Assembly (NCBI GenBank): GCA_020847075.1
Contig: JADLCS010000042.1
Span: 1 to 64,000 of the forward strand
DNA: 64,000 bases
Direction of reading: 5' to 3'
DNA from: Gammaproteobacteria bacterium
GTDB taxonomy: Bacteria > Pseudomonadota > Gammaproteobacteria > SZUA-140
A program made the position numbers and the translations under genes. Every line of letters begins with the position of its first letter. Position 1 is the stretch's first letter. This document shows positions 61,688 through 64,000 of the stretch, piece by piece. Under the pieces are notes generated by a model. That model was not told where the DNA came from. It saw only the letters and a list, made by a program, of their open reading frames with translations, and did not search any database.

Positions 61688-61930
61688 TCATTTCCCGGGG
61701 TCTGTCCGCATTGCCGCGCAACCGGACTTGACGCCCAGCGCGAGCAGGATCTTTTCCATCAGGCACCAGCGTGTGAGGCCGGACTGGAGCAGGTTGGCGC
61801 CGACGAAGGCGGTGAACCACAGCCAGGTCGGTCCCGCCGTGAGGCTCGCGCCGTTGTAGACATGGGCGAGCAGCAGCGAGATCAAAATGAAACTGCCGGC
61901 GATGACGCGGATGAGTCGTTCGGTGTTCAT
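61688..61930 (-). CDS. DUF2892 inner-membrane protein (YgaP-TM-like)
   Basis: An 80-residue protein with two membrane helices (about 8-28 and 32-52), starting MNTERLIRVIAGSFILISLLL. The part GPTWLWFTAFVGANLLQSGLTRWCLMEKIL, given here only by its ends GPTWLWF and TRWCLMEKIL, matches DUF2892. The Cys in the latter is typical. In YgaP this module anchors a rhodanese; here it stands alone. Confidence 0.83.
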   Translation of the reverse strand: MNTERLIRVIAGSFILISLLLAHVYNGASLTAGPTWLWFTAFVGANLLQSGLTRWCLMEKILLALGVKSGCAAMRTDPGK

Positions 61931-61970
61931 GGTGTTGCCTCCTTCGAGGATGCATTACTACGCGGGATCG

Positions 61971-62059
61971 GGGGCGGATTTGAAATCCATCCCCGATCAG
62001 TCGGTGGTCAGGGGGACGGATTTCAAATCCGTCCCCCGTCCCGCGGAATCTGTCCCCCT
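61971..62059. repeat. Family II cluster at the 3' end of the RND gene
   Basis: An imperfect copy (61971-61994), a perfect copy with 13-bp arms GGGGGACGGATTT/AAATCCGTCCCCC (62011-62037) and a half copy (62045-62059). The last two are read as the end of the RND protein. Confidence 0.85.
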
Positions 62060-64000
62060 TCCCAAGATTTGTCACGCTGCCACAGGTAATACACCAGCGG
62101 GATGACGAACAGGGTCAGCAGGGTCGAGGCCAGCGTGCCGAAGGCCATGGCGACGCCGAGGCCGCCGAACACCGGATCGCTCATCATGATCGCGGTGCCG
62201 GCGATGACGGCGAGCGCGGTCAGCAGGATCGGCCGCGCGCGCACCGCGCCCGCCTCGATCACCGCCTCCTTCAGGCCGCGACCGAGCGCGCGATTGCCGA
62301 GGATGAAATCGATCAGCAGCAGGGAGTTGCGCACCACGATGCCGGCCAGCGCGATCATGCCGATCATCGAGGTGGCGGTGAACGGCTGGCCCATGATCAG
62401 GTGCCCCGGGAAGATACCGATGAGGGTGAGCGGGATCGCGCCCATCACGATCAAGGGCAGGATGAAGTTGCCGTAGTAGCCGGCGAGCAGCAGATAGATC
62501 AGGAGGAGCGCGACGATGAAGGCGGCGCCGAGATCGCGGAACACGTCGAGCGTCAGGCGCATCTCGCCGTCCCACAGCAGGTGGTAGTCGAAGGTGGCCG
62601 CGGGCAGCGGGCGCAGAAAGCCGAGGCCGCCGGTCGTGAGCCGCACGCCCGGCAGCGGTTCCGCGCCGTCGAGCCGGCCGTCGAGGTCGAGCAGCGGATA
62701 GACCTGAGAGCCGGTGGCGGGCTCCGCGCTGACGTAGACGACCGGGAGGCCGTCCTTGGTCCGGAGGGTCTTGTCGGCCACGACCTCCTCGATACGGGTG
62801 AAGGCGGCCACCGGCACCTGGCCGCCCAGGCGGCTGGCGACGAACAGACGGTCGAGGTCGCGCGGCGCGATGCGGAAGCGCTCCGGCATGCGGATGTGGA
62901 TCGGCACCGGGTTGCGCTCACCCGCGGCGTGGATGGTGCCGATGTCGAAGCCGGCGACGAAGTCGCGCATCAGCGCGGCGATCGCCTCGGTGTCGACGCC
63001 CGCCGCCGCGGCCTTCTCCTTGTCCACGGTGAGGCGGTATTCGATCTGGTCCGCGCCGACCGAATCGTCGATGTCGGTCAGATCCCAGGTGTCGGCGAAG
63101 GACGCCCGCACCCGTGCGGCGATGCGGCGCGCGGTGGCGTAGTCCGGCCCGTAGATCTCGCCGAGCAGCGTGGCGCGCACCGGCGGTCCCGGCGGATCCT
63201 CGACCAGCTTGATGTCGGCGGACGGCCAGGTGGCCCGCACCGGGGCGAGCTGGGCGCGCAGGTCGAGCACGATCTGTTCGGATTTCTCGGCGCGCGCCCG
63301 CGCGTCGACCAGATTGACGCGGATCTCGCCCAGGTAGGGGCCCTGCCGGACGGTCGCGCCGCGCAGCATGCCGTTGAAATCGACCGGACCGGCGCGGCCG
63401 ACGTAGGTCTCGTAGTCGGTCACCATGGGATGCGCGCGCAGCACGGCGCCGATGTCGCGCGCGACCGCGTCGGTGACCTCGAGCGGCGTGCCTTCGGGCA
63501 TGTCCACGGTGAGGTTGAAGGTGTTCTTGTTACCCTTGGGCAGCATCTTGAGTTCGACGGTGCCGGGCGTGGGTGGGCCGCCGATCCCGGACGGGCGCAC
63601 GAACTGCCAGGCCGGCTGCCAGCAGGCGGCGAGAAACAGCAGCGCGACGACGGACCAGAACGCACCGCGTGCGCCCCGGCGCTCGATCAGCGGCATGGCG
63701 AGGCGGGTGTAGAGACGGTGCAGGCGATCGTGTCCGTGTGCGTCATCCGCATGCGCGGCATCATCGCCGGCGGTGCCGGCCTTGAGCCAGCGCTGTGCGA
63801 TCCACGGCGTGAACATATAGGCGATGACGAGCGAGGCGAACATCGCGACCGGCGTGTTGAAGGGGATCGGTCCCATGTACGGGCCCATCATGCCGGTGAC
63901 GAAGGCCATCGGGATGAAGGCGAGGATGACGGCGAAGGTCGCGACGATGGTCGGGCGTCCGGTCTCGTTGGTGGCGCGGGCGATGATCTCCGCCTTGTCG
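62023..64000 (-). CDS. RND-family efflux permease, 5' end outside the window
   Basis: About 659 C-terminal residues of an inner-membrane RND pump. The frame stays open to base 64000 through DKAEIIARATNETGRPTI, so the methionine at 63909 is internal. Hydrophobic segments start at AFVTGMMGPYMGPI, then a periplasmic porter domain of about 300 residues, then LLLIYLLLAGYYGNFILPL, MIALAGIVVRNSLLLIDF and ILLTALAVIAGTAIM. The tail reads SWEGGQIPRDGGRI, built from two family II repeats, and ends in TGA inside the repeat. Substrate unknown. Confidence 0.88.
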   Translation of the reverse strand, partial: DKAEIIARATNETGRPTIVATFAVILAFIPMAFVTGMMGPYMGPIPFNTPVAMFASLVIAYMFTPWIAQRWLKAGTAGDDAAHADDAHGHDRLHRLYTRLAMPLIERRGARGAFWSVVALLFLAACWQPAWQFVRPSGIGGPPTPGTVELKMLPKGNKNTFNLTVDMPEGTPLEVTDAVARDIGAVLRAHPMVTDYETYVGRAGPVDFNGMLRGATVRQGPYLGEIRVNLVDARARAEKSEQIVLDLRAQLAPVRATWPSADIKLVEDPPGPPVRATLLGEIYGPDYATARRIAARVRASFADTWDLTDIDDSVGADQIEYRLTVDKEKAAAAGVDTEAIAALMRDFVAGFDIGTIHAAGERNPVPIHIRMPERFRIAPRDLDRLFVASRLGGQVPVAAFTRIEEVVADKTLRTKDGLPVVYVSAEPATGSQVYPLLDLDGRLDGAEPLPGVRLTTGGLGFLRPLPAATFDYHLLWDGEMRLTLDVFRDLGAAFIVALLLIYLLLAGYYGNFILPLIVMGAIPLTLIGIFPGHLIMGQPFTATSMIGMIALAGIVVRNSLLLIDFILGNRALGRGLKEAVIEAGAVRARPILLTALAVIAGTAIMMSDPVFGGLGVAMAFGTLASTLLTLFVIPLVYYLWQRDKSWEGGQIPRDGGRI

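Noticed and set aside
63909-63909. Methionine at 63909 as the start of the RND gene
   Set aside because: The same frame stays open with family-like sequence to the window edge, so the methionine is internal and the gene is cut by the window.

Overview
The window is about 64 kb of GC-rich, densely coding bacterial chromosome. Several gene neighbourhoods point to a gammaproteobacterium, probably in or near the Chromatiales/Ectothiorhodospiraceae/Acidiferrobacterales. These are smg-dprA-LysM divergent from def-fmt-rsmB-DUF4390-ntrYX-trkAH, the run prmA-DUF3426-dusB-fis-purH with purD, purE and tsaC further along the same strand, and yrfG/nudE/cysQ. The taxon is an inference from gene order and protein families; no rRNA gene is present. 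I saw no tRNA, rRNA or CRISPR array and no transposase or integrase.

Layout. 1-4.4 kb: 5' part of ubiD, xthA, and a LysR regulator divergent from a short-chain dehydrogenase. 4.4-6.6 kb: an acyl-CoA ligase/YciA thioesterase pair. 6.6-11 kb: a sulfur block with a siroheme sulfite/nitrite reductase fused to a TusA-like domain, a TauE/SafE exporter and divergent cysB. 11-26.5 kb: topA, smg-dprA, LysM protein, def-fmt-rsmB, DUF4390, ntrYX-like two-component system, trkA, and a trkH interrupted by one in-frame TAG. 26.5-33.9 kb: two methyltransferases, LpxL-type acyltransferase, a VIT-family transporter, pip, dtd, apaH, hemF. 33.9-40 kb is an accessory island: higBA, an Arc-type repressor, a 1025-residue repeat lipoprotein, a small lipoprotein, an orphan antitoxin and a damaged brnTA. 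40-54 kb holds tsaC, purE, purD and purH-fis-dusB-DUF3426-prmA, all on the minus strand. That series is split by two large plus-strand repeat-rich secreted proteins (43.0-48.6 kb). 54-64 kb: outer-membrane protein, YkgJ-like protein, yrfG, nudE, cysQ, mscL, srkA, an aminotransferase, small envelope proteins and a truncated RND pump.

The intergenic DNA stands out. Three palindromic repeat families recur: (I) CGTCATTCCCGC...GCGGGAATGACG; (II) GGGGACAGATTT/AAATCTGTCCCC with a GGGGACGGATTT variant; (III) AAAAGGGGTC/GACCCCTTTT. Heptanucleotide tandem arrays are also present. Family II copies form the last codons and stop of at least two genes, and repeats bracket the insertion between purH and purD.

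Best leads for new biology: the paired repeat proteins with shared C-terminal sorting-like tails inserted in a purine operon; the sulfite reductase-TusA fusion; an NtrX-like regulator lacking GAFTGA and the Walker B aspartate; the trkH amber codon; a predicted leaderless higB; and dyad operators overlapping the promoters of the toxin/antitoxin and repressor genes.
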